This document shows positions 8,703-15,831 of a stretch of 64,000 nucleotides of DNA, piece after piece (the first letter of the stretch is position 1; every line of letters starts with the position of its first letter). The DNA is from Bog-159 sp963709155 (lineage in GTDB: Bacteria > Acidobacteriota > Terriglobia > Bryobacterales > Bryobacteraceae), in assembly GCA_963709155.1 (NCBI GenBank), contig CAVPVD010000001.1:1051081-1115080 (forward strand), in the 5' to 3' direction. Position numbers and translations under genes: made by a program. The notes beneath the pieces were generated by a model, which saw nothing but the letters and a program-made list of their open reading frames with translations, was not told the DNA's origin and made no database searches.

Positions 8703-8882
8703 AAATCATTCTTGGCCTTGCATGTTTTTATGGCCTTATGTCACTATTGGCCTGTACTGAGAAAATGCTTCCATAGCATCCATAGCCCGGTGGTGACTCC
8801 CGGCGGTACGGTTCTGTGGGGCCACCACGGGGCTCGGCTGCTCTCCGGCGCGCCTTTTACGGCGTGGAAAAAGTGGGCGCGG

Positions 8883-9224
8883 TTACTCGCCGCCGCCGGT
8901 CTGGACGCCGGAGTCGAAGGTCAGCTTGGTGGTCGTGCCGCCCAGTTCGATCTCCTGGATGGTGAATTTTCCCTTATTCTCGTTGTAAAGAACCCGGGTG
9001 CGGCTGTATTTCTGATTTGTATTCTCCACCTTTACGGGGACTTCAAACTGTTTCTTACCTTTTTCGATGACGACCGAGTTGTCCTTTACGTCCAACTTAT
9101 AATCGCCGGCCTTCAGTTCCTGGCCCTTCACGACGGAGGGTTCCACAAAGGACACGCTATAAGTCGCAGCACTGGCGACGGAGAGCGCTACGAAGGCGAA
9201 CGAAGAGAGAACTTGCTTGATCAT
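8883..9224 (-). CDS. Small secreted beta-rich protein, unknown function
   Basis: This 113-residue protein has a Sec signal peptide (MIKQVLSSFAFVALSVASAA) and then a beta-strand-rich mature domain: YSVSFVEPSVVKGQELKAGDYKLDVKDNSVVIEKGKKQFEVPVKVENTNQKYSRTRVLY. Proteins of this form are common in Acidobacteria and remain uncharacterised. The ATG sits 6 bases after a perfect TATAAT, so the messenger may be leaderless. It is downstream of the KAS III-like gene on the same strand but has its own promoter. Confidence 0.8.
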   Translation of the reverse strand: MIKQVLSSFAFVALSVASAATYSVSFVEPSVVKGQELKAGDYKLDVKDNSVVIEKGKKQFEVPVKVENTNQKYSRTRVLYNENKGKFTIQEIELGGTTTKLTFDSGVQTGGGE

Positions 9225-9230
9225 GACCTG

Positions 9231-9259
9231 ATTATAGCACCACTACATCCTGGTGTTAA
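9231..9259 (-). promoter_or_regulatory. Strong promoter for the secreted protein gene; leaderless arrangement
   Basis: Read on the minus strand: TTAACA (9254-9259), a 17-base spacer, and TATAAT (9231-9236). The ATG at 9224 begins 7 bases after the -10 element, where transcription should start. No Shine-Dalgarno sequence can fit in the gap. Confidence 0.7.
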
Positions 9260-9278
9260 GATCTTAATCTCTGAATAT

Positions 9279-10211
9279 TCATTCATTCGCCGCCAGGAGA
9301 GCGCCCCAGTGGAGCCCGGCGCCAAAGGCGGCGAAGACCAGAGGGCCGGCCGGAGGCGACAGGTGCTGTTGCCGCCACTCCGCGGCGGCGATGAAAAGCG
9401 ACGCAGAAGAGGTATTGCCGTAGCGCTGAATGTTGCGAAAGAAGCGTTCCTCGGGGACGGCCACGGCGTGGGCCACGCGGGTGATCAGGTTGAGATTGGC
9501 CTGGTGCATCAGGAAGGCTTCGACCGTGGCGGGCGGGATGCGGTTGCGCTCCAACAACTCGACGATCGCGCGGGGGATTTTGCGGGCCGCCTGCAGGATG
9601 ATGGTGCGGCCATCCATATATAAAGGAGCGTCGATATCGAGGCGCAGGGCGGCGGCCAGATCGCCGTCGCTCGCCAGCAACGAATCGCGGATGCGGGCGA
9701 AGCCGGTGGTGGGACTGACCAGGCAGGCGCCGGCGCCATCGCCGAAGAGGATGGCGGTATCGCGGTGCGCGGGATGCAGGGCGACGACGCGGGACATGAC
9801 TTCCGAGCCGACAATCATCACATTGCCGTAAACCGGGGCGAGGTGCGCGGCGAGCGCCATGCCAAACAGCGATCCCGCGCTGGCCATGGGCAGGTCGATG
9901 GCAGGCACGCCGTTGATCCCTAATCCCGCGCCAATGGAGGAAGCCGGACCCGGAAAACGGTGTTCGGCGGAGCCGCTGGCGACCAGCAGGAGCCCGATAT
10001 CGCGGGCGATCAAGCCGGCGTTTTCGAGGCAGTTCTTAGCGGCGCCGATGCCCAGCGAGGCGACAGACTCCTCAGCCGCGGCAAAACGACGCTCTACGAT
10101 GCCGGACGCGCGCAGGATGTAATCCGCATCGGTGCCGGTGGCGGCCGCCATTTCATGGTTGTCAACGATACGGGAAGGCAGGTAAGCGCCGAACGCCTGG
10201 AGAAAGGCCAT
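9279..10211 (-). CDS. KAS III (FabH)-like protein with Ser in place of catalytic Cys
   Basis: This 310-residue thiolase-fold protein has the FabH layout (AYLPSRIVDN at residues 10-19, ILRASGIVERRFAA at 32-45, ILFGDGAGACLV at 154-165). The His and Asn of the FabH triad are present (MHQAN, His236; RYGNTSSAS, Asn266). The active-site position where FabH has Cys (usual text aaCsG) reads MASAG, with Ser111 encoded by AGC, so a canonical Claisen-condensing role is doubtful. A few KAS III homologues, such as DpsC, use Ser and act as acyltransferases or starter-unit enzymes. It is the last gene of the MBOAT-SGNH-SGNH-ACP operon, 41 bases after the ACP gene, so it may load or transfer an acyl group to that ACP. 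The family is clear; the reaction is inference. Confidence 0.85.
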   Translation of the reverse strand: MAFLQAFGAYLPSRIVDNHEMAAATGTDADYILRASGIVERRFAAAEESVASLGIGAAKNCLENAGLIARDIGLLLVASGSAEHRFPGPASSIGAGLGINGVPAIDLPMASAGSLFGMALAAHLAPVYGNVMIVGSEVMSRVVALHPAHRDTAILFGDGAGACLVSPTTGFARIRDSLLASDGDLAAALRLDIDAPLYMDGRTIILQAARKIPRAIVELLERNRIPPATVEAFLMHQANLNLITRVAHAVAVPEERFFRNIQRYGNTSSASLFIAAAEWRQQHLSPPAGPLVFAAFGAGLHWGALLAANE

Positions 10212-10252
10212 GGCTTTTCAGAAACTCAGGCAAACACCCGCGGCAGGGGAAT

Positions 10253-10486
10253 TCATGAGTGGCTCTCGATGTAAGCTGCGATGCGCGCGACGGAATCGAA
10301 CTTACGCGGCGTGAGATCGGAATCCGGGATACGGATGGAGAATTCCTTCTCCAGATCTCCGACCATGTCGGCGAGGGCGAAGGAATCGAGGACGCCGGAT
10401 TCAAATAACGATTCATCCGGGCCGATGGAGAGCGGCTTGCCGGACAGTTTCTCGACAATCTCAGTGATCCTGGCTTGTTTGTTCAT
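10253..10486 (-). CDS. Acyl carrier protein
   Basis: This 77-residue acidic carrier protein has the phosphopantetheine attachment motif FESGVLDSFALADMV, with Ser35 as the attachment site (DSF instead of the usual DSL). Helices II and III follow (LEKEFSIRIPDSDLTPRKFDSVARIAAYI). Its start overlaps the end of the second SGNH gene by 26 bases, indicating translational coupling. It is not beside a fatty acid synthase cluster but between SGNH/MBOAT genes and a KAS III-like gene. It is therefore probably a dedicated carrier that hands an acyl or aminoacyl group to the MBOAT, comparable to DltC. The context argument is inference. Confidence 0.88.
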   Translation of the reverse strand: MNKQARITEIVEKLSGKPLSIGPDESLFESGVLDSFALADMVGDLEKEFSIRIPDSDLTPRKFDSVARIAAYIESHS

Positions 10487-11861
10487 CGGTAGCTTGGGAG
10501 GCTAACTCGGGGCGCACCTTCAGATAGCTCTCGTATAGGCGCATTATATCTTGAAAAAGGACGTTGGCCAATCGCTGATAGCCCAGGGAAGTAAAGTGGG
10601 CATAATCGCCTTGGGCGAGGCCGGCCATGACCCAATTGAGCATGGAGCCTTCCGCGCCCATGCGCGCGCGGGTATTCCAGTAGGCGCAGCGATTCTGGCG
10701 GCAAGCTTCCTGTTGGGCGGCCACGATGCGGTCCACGCCGTCGTACGCGCGCCAGCGTCCGTTCACGCGGGTAAAGCGGTCGGGAGGGCCCAGGACCAGG
10801 ATGGAAGCCGCCGGCACGGCGCGCCGCAGCCGCTGCAGGATGCCGGAGAAGGCTTCCAGGTAGCCGGCCTCGGTCCACTTGGAGTCGCTGGCCTCATTGG
10901 TGCCGTAGGCCAGCACGATGAGGGCGGGGTCGCGGCGTTTGAGATACGCCGCATGCATGGGTTCATCCCATTTTTGAATGAGGGGGGCTTCCGCGCCGTT
11001 GATCCCCATGGATTCGTAGGTGATGCCTTTGGGGTTTTCGGTGACCCATCCGAAGAGGCGTACGGGCGCCTGTTGCAAGGTGCGGACCTCAAAACGGTGG
11101 TGGCCGGGGGTGGCCGCGTATTCCAGGAAGCCGGGCGCGAAGGGGCCCTCGGTGGAGCTTTCGTTGACGGTCGCGCCGTTATCGGAAAGCGCCACGCGGC
11201 CGCCGCCGGGCTGCTGCAAATAGTCGAGCTCGACCGAGGCGCAGTCCGCATCGAGGTAGATGGTTTGGCCGGCGCGTTCGGTGGAAATACTGATGCCGCC
11301 CAGTCCGAAAAGGCCGTCGCCTTCTCCGGTGCGCAGACCGGCGGATTCCCAGCCTTTACTGGCGCCGCCGCGGACGTCGAAGCGCCGGTACCCTTTGAAT
11401 GGGATGCCGGCCATGGAGAATCCCGCGCCGCCATTGCCGAAACGGTTCTGGAAGAGATCGCGAAGCACGCCGGTCAAATCGTCGGAAGCGGTGTGGGAAT
11501 CGCCAAAGTGGACGATGTGGAGGGAGGGGCTGTCGCCGGTGGAGAGCCGATAGAGGCGCTCGAAGAAGGGTACCAGCGTGCCCGGGCGGTCGATGGCCGG
11601 ATCGGGGCGCTCATCCAGTTGGAGCGCCACTTTCTGCAGAGATGCGGCGCGCACGTTTACGCTTACGCGGGGCGGAGAATAATGGCGCACGCGGGGCGCG
11701 CGAGCCTTCTTCGTGGGTTTCTTGGCGGGTTTTTTGACGGGCTTCTTGACGGGCTTTTTCGCGGCCTTCTTCCGGGCAGGCGGAGAAGTGGCCGCGTTGG
11801 TCTGCGCGAACGAAAGCGCGCTACAGAGGCAACAGAGAGCGATGGCGGCGGCGCGCGGCAT
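10461..11861 (-). CDS. SGNH/GDSL hydrolase-like protein with Lys/Pro-rich linker
   Basis: This 466-residue exported protein has a signal peptide (residues 1-20) and then a basic KKP-repeat linker (about 28-55: KKPVKKPVKKPAKKPTKK), probably spanning or binding the acidic cell wall or membrane surface. The SGNH fold is split around an inserted beta domain: HFGDSHTASD (nucleophile Ser122), GGISIS, AYGTNEAS (block III, Asn322) and GDYAHFTSLGY (Asp419, His422). All catalytic residues are present. It overlaps the ACP start and is 4 bases after the other SGNH gene. In AlgJ/AlgX, PatB or DltD systems such proteins complete O-acylation of an envelope polymer; a similar role is likely here. Confidence 0.85.
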   Translation of the reverse strand: MPRAAAIALCCLCSALSFAQTNAATSPPARKKAAKKPVKKPVKKPAKKPTKKARAPRVRHYSPPRVSVNVRAASLQKVALQLDERPDPAIDRPGTLVPFFERLYRLSTGDSPSLHIVHFGDSHTASDDLTGVLRDLFQNRFGNGGAGFSMAGIPFKGYRRFDVRGGASKGWESAGLRTGEGDGLFGLGGISISTERAGQTIYLDADCASVELDYLQQPGGGRVALSDNGATVNESSTEGPFAPGFLEYAATPGHHRFEVRTLQQAPVRLFGWVTENPKGITYESMGINGAEAPLIQKWDEPMHAAYLKRRDPALIVLAYGTNEASDSKWTEAGYLEAFSGILQRLRRAVPAASILVLGPPDRFTRVNGRWRAYDGVDRIVAAQQEACRQNRCAYWNTRARMGAEGSMLNWVMAGLAQGDYAHFTSLGYQRLANVLFQDIMRLYESYLKVRPELASQATDEQTSQDH

Positions 11862-11865
11862 GGGG

Positions 11866-13240
11866 TCAGCGCGCCTCGGCCATGTTGTTCGGGTGCAAGA
11901 CCTGGCGCAATTTATATCGATTCAATCCGGAAGTCAGTTCGCGCACGAAAGCGGTGGCAATGAGGCGCGCGCCGGCCGGCGTGGGATGAATAAAATCCGC
12001 CGAAACAAGGCGCGGCTGGCTGGCGTACCAGCGGGCCATGGTGCCGGCGCCGCCCATCACTTCGAACGTATTGAAGAAGCCGCAGCGCGTATCGCCGGCC
12101 ACGCGGCGCTGGATGTCGACGATGCGGGGTATGGTAGGCAGCGTTTCAATCTCGCCGCCATTGTTCTGGCCGCGATCCATGGGACTCATCACCAGTATAG
12201 AGGCATTGGGCAAGGCCGCGCGCACGCGGCGGATGGCTTCGCGCAGTTCCTTCTCGTATTCGTGGGTCAGGAATGCGGCGAAACCGCTCTCGTTGGTGCC
12301 GTAATTCAGCACGACCAGGTCGGGGTTGCGGTGGCGCAATTCGTCGGCCCAGTGGTTTTCGTTGAACAGCAGAGCCAGCATGGAAACGGATGCGCCGTTC
12401 AGACCGACGCTATCGTAAACCACGCCGGTCTTAGGTTTCTCCAGGGTGATGCCGAAGATCCGGACGGGGCCTTCGCTACGGAACTCGAGCGTGCCCGGTT
12501 CCCGGCGGCAGTTCGAAGCGCGCGAAACCGGCCATGCGCGAGGGCGCGGCGGTGGATATGGCGCCGATAGGCTGGCCGGCGGAGGAAATCGCAATGCTGC
12601 CGCCGTCGGGCTGCTGCAGGAACCAGACCTCCAAGCGGGACTGGTTGGGGTCGCGCAACGTAACGCGGCTATAAGCGCCGGTACGCCCGGAGAAGGCCAC
12701 GCCGCCCAAGCCGAACAGCCCGTTGCGCAGATCCCAGCGGGTGCCGGGGTCCATCTGCCAGCCGTGGCTGGATAGCTCGACGCCGCGATGTTCATACCAG
12801 GCCCAGGGCTTGCCGATCAGGGTAAAACCGTGGCCGGCGTCGCCAAAGCGCTTTTGCAGGAACTGGCGGGTGTCGCCGGTGATGAGATCGGCGGTAGTGG
12901 GCGAGTCGCCGTAATGCAGGATGCGGGTGATGGCCATGGGATCGCCGCGTTCGGTGCGCCACAAGGCGGCGTAGAAATGGTCGAGTCCGCCATTGCGGTC
13001 GTCGAGGATGGGGGCGGCGGGCGGGCGTCCGGCGAGGGGGCTGGGTGTTGGGACGATGGTTTCGGGCGCAACATGCGGCCGCCAGGGAACAGGCGGGGTC
13101 GCCCCGGGGCTGAACTCGGCGATGGCCGCGGCCGCTTGCCAGTTGGGAAGGTCAACACCATGGACGACGCGCGACAAGGCCGCCAGGACGAGCGCGGCGA
13201 TGGCGATGGTGAGAGCGGTACGGACGGGAAAAGGGCGCAT
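11866..13240 (-). pseudogene. SGNH/GDSL hydrolase-like protein, single frameshift
   Basis: A paralogue of the next gene. Frame one (12476-13240) gives an N-terminal membrane anchor (residues 7-25), ILHYGDSPTTADL with nucleophile Ser113, and LFGLGGVAFS. Frame two (from about 12500 to 11866) gives TLEFRSEGPVRIFGITLEKPKTGVVYDSVGLNGAS, LNYGTNESGF and SADFIHPTPAGARL (Asp and His). The frames meet near 12490-12500 at FELPPGTG, where removing one base from GGGAACCGGG restores PPGPGTLEFRSEG. All four SGNH blocks are kept across the break, so the lesion is recent or is a sequence error. The ATG lies 1 base after the MBOAT stop. The restored length is about 457 residues. Confidence 0.8.
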
Positions 13241-13241
13241 G

Positions 13242-14612
13242 TCAGAACCGCGTGTACACGAAGGGCGCCGCGCCGCGGCCGGCCCATAATTGAATGGCTG
13301 CCACGGCTAACGCAATGGCGGCGGCCTGCACGTAAAATGGCGTGCGTCCAAATAGCTCCACGCCGCGGTCGTACCAGGCTTTGGGGACGGCCTGGCCGGC
13401 GGCGGCCAGCAGCGAGACCAGGAAGACGCCGGTGGAGACATTCTGCAGGGAGAAGGTCAGCGATGCGATGCGTTTCAGGATGGCGGCGGCCACGGCCGTC
13501 GTGGGGCTGCGGAAGAATATCCAGGTGAGGCAGACAAACTGGTAGGTGCAGAAGATCCGGATGGCCCGCGACAACGGGCCGGAGCCGGGACGGCGTCCGC
13601 GCCAGGCCTGCCAGCGCCGGGTGACAGCCAGGGCGATGCCGTGCAACAGGCCCCAGATGGCGAACGGCCAGGTGGTGCCGTGCCACAATCCGCCGAGTAG
13701 CATGGTGATGACTAAGTTGAGATAGGGCCAGATGCGGGTGCGTTTGCCGGGCAGGGAGAAATAGAGATAGTCGCGCAGCCAGTTGGAAAAGGTGATATGC
13801 CAGCGGCGCCAGAAGTCCGCCATGTTCACGGATGTGTAGGGCCGGTCGAAGTTAATCGGAAGGCGCACGCCGAGCAGCAGGCCGCATCCGCGGGCTATGT
13901 CGGTATAGCCGGAGAAATCATAATAGAGTTCCAGGGAATATACATAGACGGCCACCAGGTTTTCCATGCCGCTATATAGATTGGGCGTGTCGAAGACGCG
14001 ATTGACCAGGTTGCCCGCGAGATAGTCGGCGATCAAAAGCTTCTTGGCGAGACCGAAGACGATCAGAAACAAGGCGCGCGAGCCGTCGGCCGGGGCGAGA
14101 TCGAACTTGCGTGAGAGCTGCTTCAGTATGTCGGCGGGACGGGTGATAGGACCGGCCTGGATGGTCGGAAAAAACGAAGCGGCGGCCATGTAGCCCAGGT
14201 AACTGGAGGCGGCGGTAGCATCGTTACGATAGATATCGATGGTGTAAGACAAGGATTGAAAGGCATAGAACGAGAGACTGAGTGGGAAGATCCAGTCCCA
14301 AATCGATGGCTGCAGAAACAAGGTCATGTGCCGGGACAAGACGAGTAAGCCCAGGTTCGCGGCCAGACTTAGGCTGAGGAACATACGCCGGACGAAGGCG
14401 CGTTTGAAGAATTGCATGCCCTGGCCGGCAAGATAGTCGAGGGAGGAACAAGCCGGGATGAGTGCCAGATAGAATAGTCCGTACCTTGCGCAGAAGAAAA
14501 AGTTGGCCGCCAATAGCACGGTCAAGCGGGCCAGGCGCGACCCGGCCACCAACCAATATGCGAGGATAACGACGATTACGAAGAGGAAATACGCGGCACT
14601 GGTAGAGTGCAC
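13242..14612 (-). CDS. MBOAT family O-acyltransferase (AlgI/DltB-like)
   Basis: This 456-residue polytopic membrane protein has about 11-12 helices. MBOAT hallmarks are present: FFPTIQAGPITRP (148-159), YYDFSGYTDIARGCGLLLGVRLPINFDRPY (230-259), FWRRWHITFSNWLRDYLYFSLPG (267-289), and LLGGLWHGTTWPFAIWG with the catalytic His311. Such proteins pass an acyl group from a cytoplasmic donor across the membrane to an extracytoplasmic acceptor through an SGNH partner. It starts with GTG, with GGGAGG about 10 bases upstream, and is the first gene of a tight five-gene minus-strand operon (two SGNH proteins, ACP, KAS III-like). The presence of an ACP suggests an acyl-ACP donor. Confidence 0.92.
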   Translation of the reverse strand: MHSTSAAYFLFVIVVILAYWLVAGSRLARLTVLLAANFFFCARYGLFYLALIPACSSLDYLAGQGMQFFKRAFVRRMFLSLSLAANLGLLVLSRHMTLFLQPSIWDWIFPLSLSFYAFQSLSYTIDIYRNDATAASSYLGYMAAASFFPTIQAGPITRPADILKQLSRKFDLAPADGSRALFLIVFGLAKKLLIADYLAGNLVNRVFDTPNLYSGMENLVAVYVYSLELYYDFSGYTDIARGCGLLLGVRLPINFDRPYTSVNMADFWRRWHITFSNWLRDYLYFSLPGKRTRIWPYLNLVITMLLGGLWHGTTWPFAIWGLLHGIALAVTRRWQAWRGRRPGSGPLSRAIRIFCTYQFVCLTWIFFRSPTTAVAAAILKRIASLTFSLQNVSTGVFLVSLLAAAGQAVPKAWYDRGVELFGRTPFYVQAAAIALAVAAIQLWAGRGAAPFVYTRF

Positions 14613-14662
14613 AGGTTACAACAGGCCTCCCGGCTGGTCCCGCGCAGTTAGGTGGATCATGG

Positions 14663-14746
14663 TGCGAACGGGGAGGGTCGAACTCCCATTCCCTTGCGGG
14701 AGCCAGATCCTAAGTCTGGTGCGTCTGCCAATTCCGCCACGTTCGC
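14663..14746 (-). tRNA. tRNA-Leu (anticodon UAG)
   Basis: An 84-base class II tRNA. The acceptor stem GCGAACG pairs with CGTTCGC, and the discriminator base is A. The anticodon arm is CCAGA-CTTAGGA-TCTGG with anticodon TAG (reads CUA/CUG), followed by a long variable arm (CTCCCGCAAGGGAAT) and the T arm GGGAGTTCGACCCTCCC region. CCA is not encoded. It lies just upstream of the MBOAT operon on the same strand. Confidence 0.95.
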
Positions 14747-14824
14747 CCGGCTGCGCTTCTACACGATCATATCATTTTGGCGAATTCGGCGAGTCGTTAA
14801 CCGGCGGAGTTGGGTGCGCGTAAA

Positions 14825-15139
14825 GATGGAAGGGATGCGGTTTTCTTTGTGGCCCTTTGACGGAGCGGATATGATGCGGTCGGTCAGGACAAGCGTACCC
14901 ATGTGTGAACCCCGATTTGTGGAGGAACGCATCGGACAACCGTCATACAACATGGGCACACGATGGCAGCACACGATGGCTTTAGCGGTGGGACGCTCCC
15001 TCACGGTCGCGGCTCGGTCGGTCGCGGCTCGGCCGGTCGCGGATCGGGCGATTGGCGGGCGATTGGCGGATCGGGCGATTGGCGGAGCGCTGGGACGCTC
15101 CCTCACGGTCGCGGCTCGGCCGATTGGGATCTTGCGCCG
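14825..15139 (+). repeat. Dispersed intergenic repeat, family A (expanded copy)
   Basis: This 400-base gap holds no gene. The left part (GATGGAAGGGATGCGGTTTT, then GATATGATGCGGTCGGT, then GGACAAGCGTAC) matches the copy at 45436-45520. The right part has two copies of the core GACGCTCCCT plus ACGGTCGCGGCTCGG (about 14992 and 15089), separated by an internally reiterated GGGCGATTGGCGG / GCGGCTCGGTCGGTC stretch. Other copies of the core are at 29817, 45567, 54749 and 57210. Confidence 0.75.
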
Positions 15140-15144
15140 ACTCG

Positions 15145-15807
15145 TTAGCCGGCGGAGCCGGCAGCGACCCGCCGGCGCCTGGCTTTCAGCACTTCTAGAG
15201 CCGCCGGCACGAGCGAAAGGGCGATGATCCCCAGGATGACCTTTTCGAAATTATGCCGAACGAAGCCGACACCGCCGAGCTCGTAGCCCATCAGGGTCAT
15301 CAGGACAACCCATCCCGTTACGCCAAAAACATCGAAGGAAAGGAAGCGCACCAGATTCATGCGGGCCACGCCTGCGACGAAAGCCGCGAACGTGCGGATG
15401 ATGGGAATGAAGTGGGCATAGATCATGGTCCGGCCGCCGTGTTTCTCGTAGAATTCGTGCGTACGATCGAAATGCTCGCGGCGGAAGATGCGGGAGTTGG
15501 GGCGGTTGAAGATGTGCATCCCGGTGCCGCGGCCGATCAGATAGCCTGCCGTATCGCCCAGTAATGCGGCGCAGACAAGCAGCACGATCACCAGCCCGAT
15601 ATTAAGCTGGCCGGCACCACAAACCACGCCCACGGTGAACAGCAGCGAGTCGCCGGGCAGAAAGAATCCCACCAGCATGCCGGTTTCGGCGAATACCAGA
15701 CCGAACAACGCGGCATAGCCGAGCCAGCCGGTGAGAAGTGTACCGAGCAGATGAATCAACCGCTCAGGATCGGTGAGCGAGTGTAGGAAATCCAGCAGGG
15801 AATGCAT
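15145..15807 (-). CDS. DedA family membrane protein
   Basis: This 220-residue DedA/SNARE-associated (VTT) protein has membrane segments around 25-50, 60-85, 145-165 and 180-205. It carries the family motifs FAETGMLVGFFLPGDSLLF (with the acidic and GDS residues) and GRTMIYAHFIPIIRTFAAFVAGVARM (the ARF/IPxxRTF-like amphipathic reentrant segment). DedA proteins act in envelope maintenance; some flip undecaprenyl phosphate or phospholipids and depend on proton motive force. The basic tail (KARRRR) is cytoplasmic. It lies 24 bases downstream of the PpiD-like gene on the same strand. Confidence 0.88.
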   Translation of the reverse strand: MHSLLDFLHSLTDPERLIHLLGTLLTGWLGYAALFGLVFAETGMLVGFFLPGDSLLFTVGVVCGAGQLNIGLVIVLLVCAALLGDTAGYLIGRGTGMHIFNRPNSRIFRREHFDRTHEFYEKHGGRTMIYAHFIPIIRTFAAFVAGVARMNLVRFLSFDVFGVTGWVVLMTLMGYELGGVGFVRHNFEKVILGIIALSLVPAALEVLKARRRRVAAGSAG

Positions 15808-15831
15808 GCATTAGCCGACGTGAGCCGCGGT

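Noticed and set aside
8712..9623. Long plus-strand open frame opposite the secreted protein and KAS III-like genes
   Set aside because: It has no family features and is antisense to two well-supported genes; open frames of this length arise easily in GC-rich DNA.
10551..11963. 470-codon plus-strand open frame opposite the SGNH genes
   Set aside because: Composition is that of an antisense shadow (Gly/Ala/Arg rich, no domain), while the minus-strand SGNH frame has complete motifs.
14992..15125. CRISPR-like array from the repeated GCGGCTCGG/GGGCGATTGGCGG blocks
   Set aside because: The blocks are short, unevenly spaced and directly adjacent without unique spacers; no cas gene is nearby.
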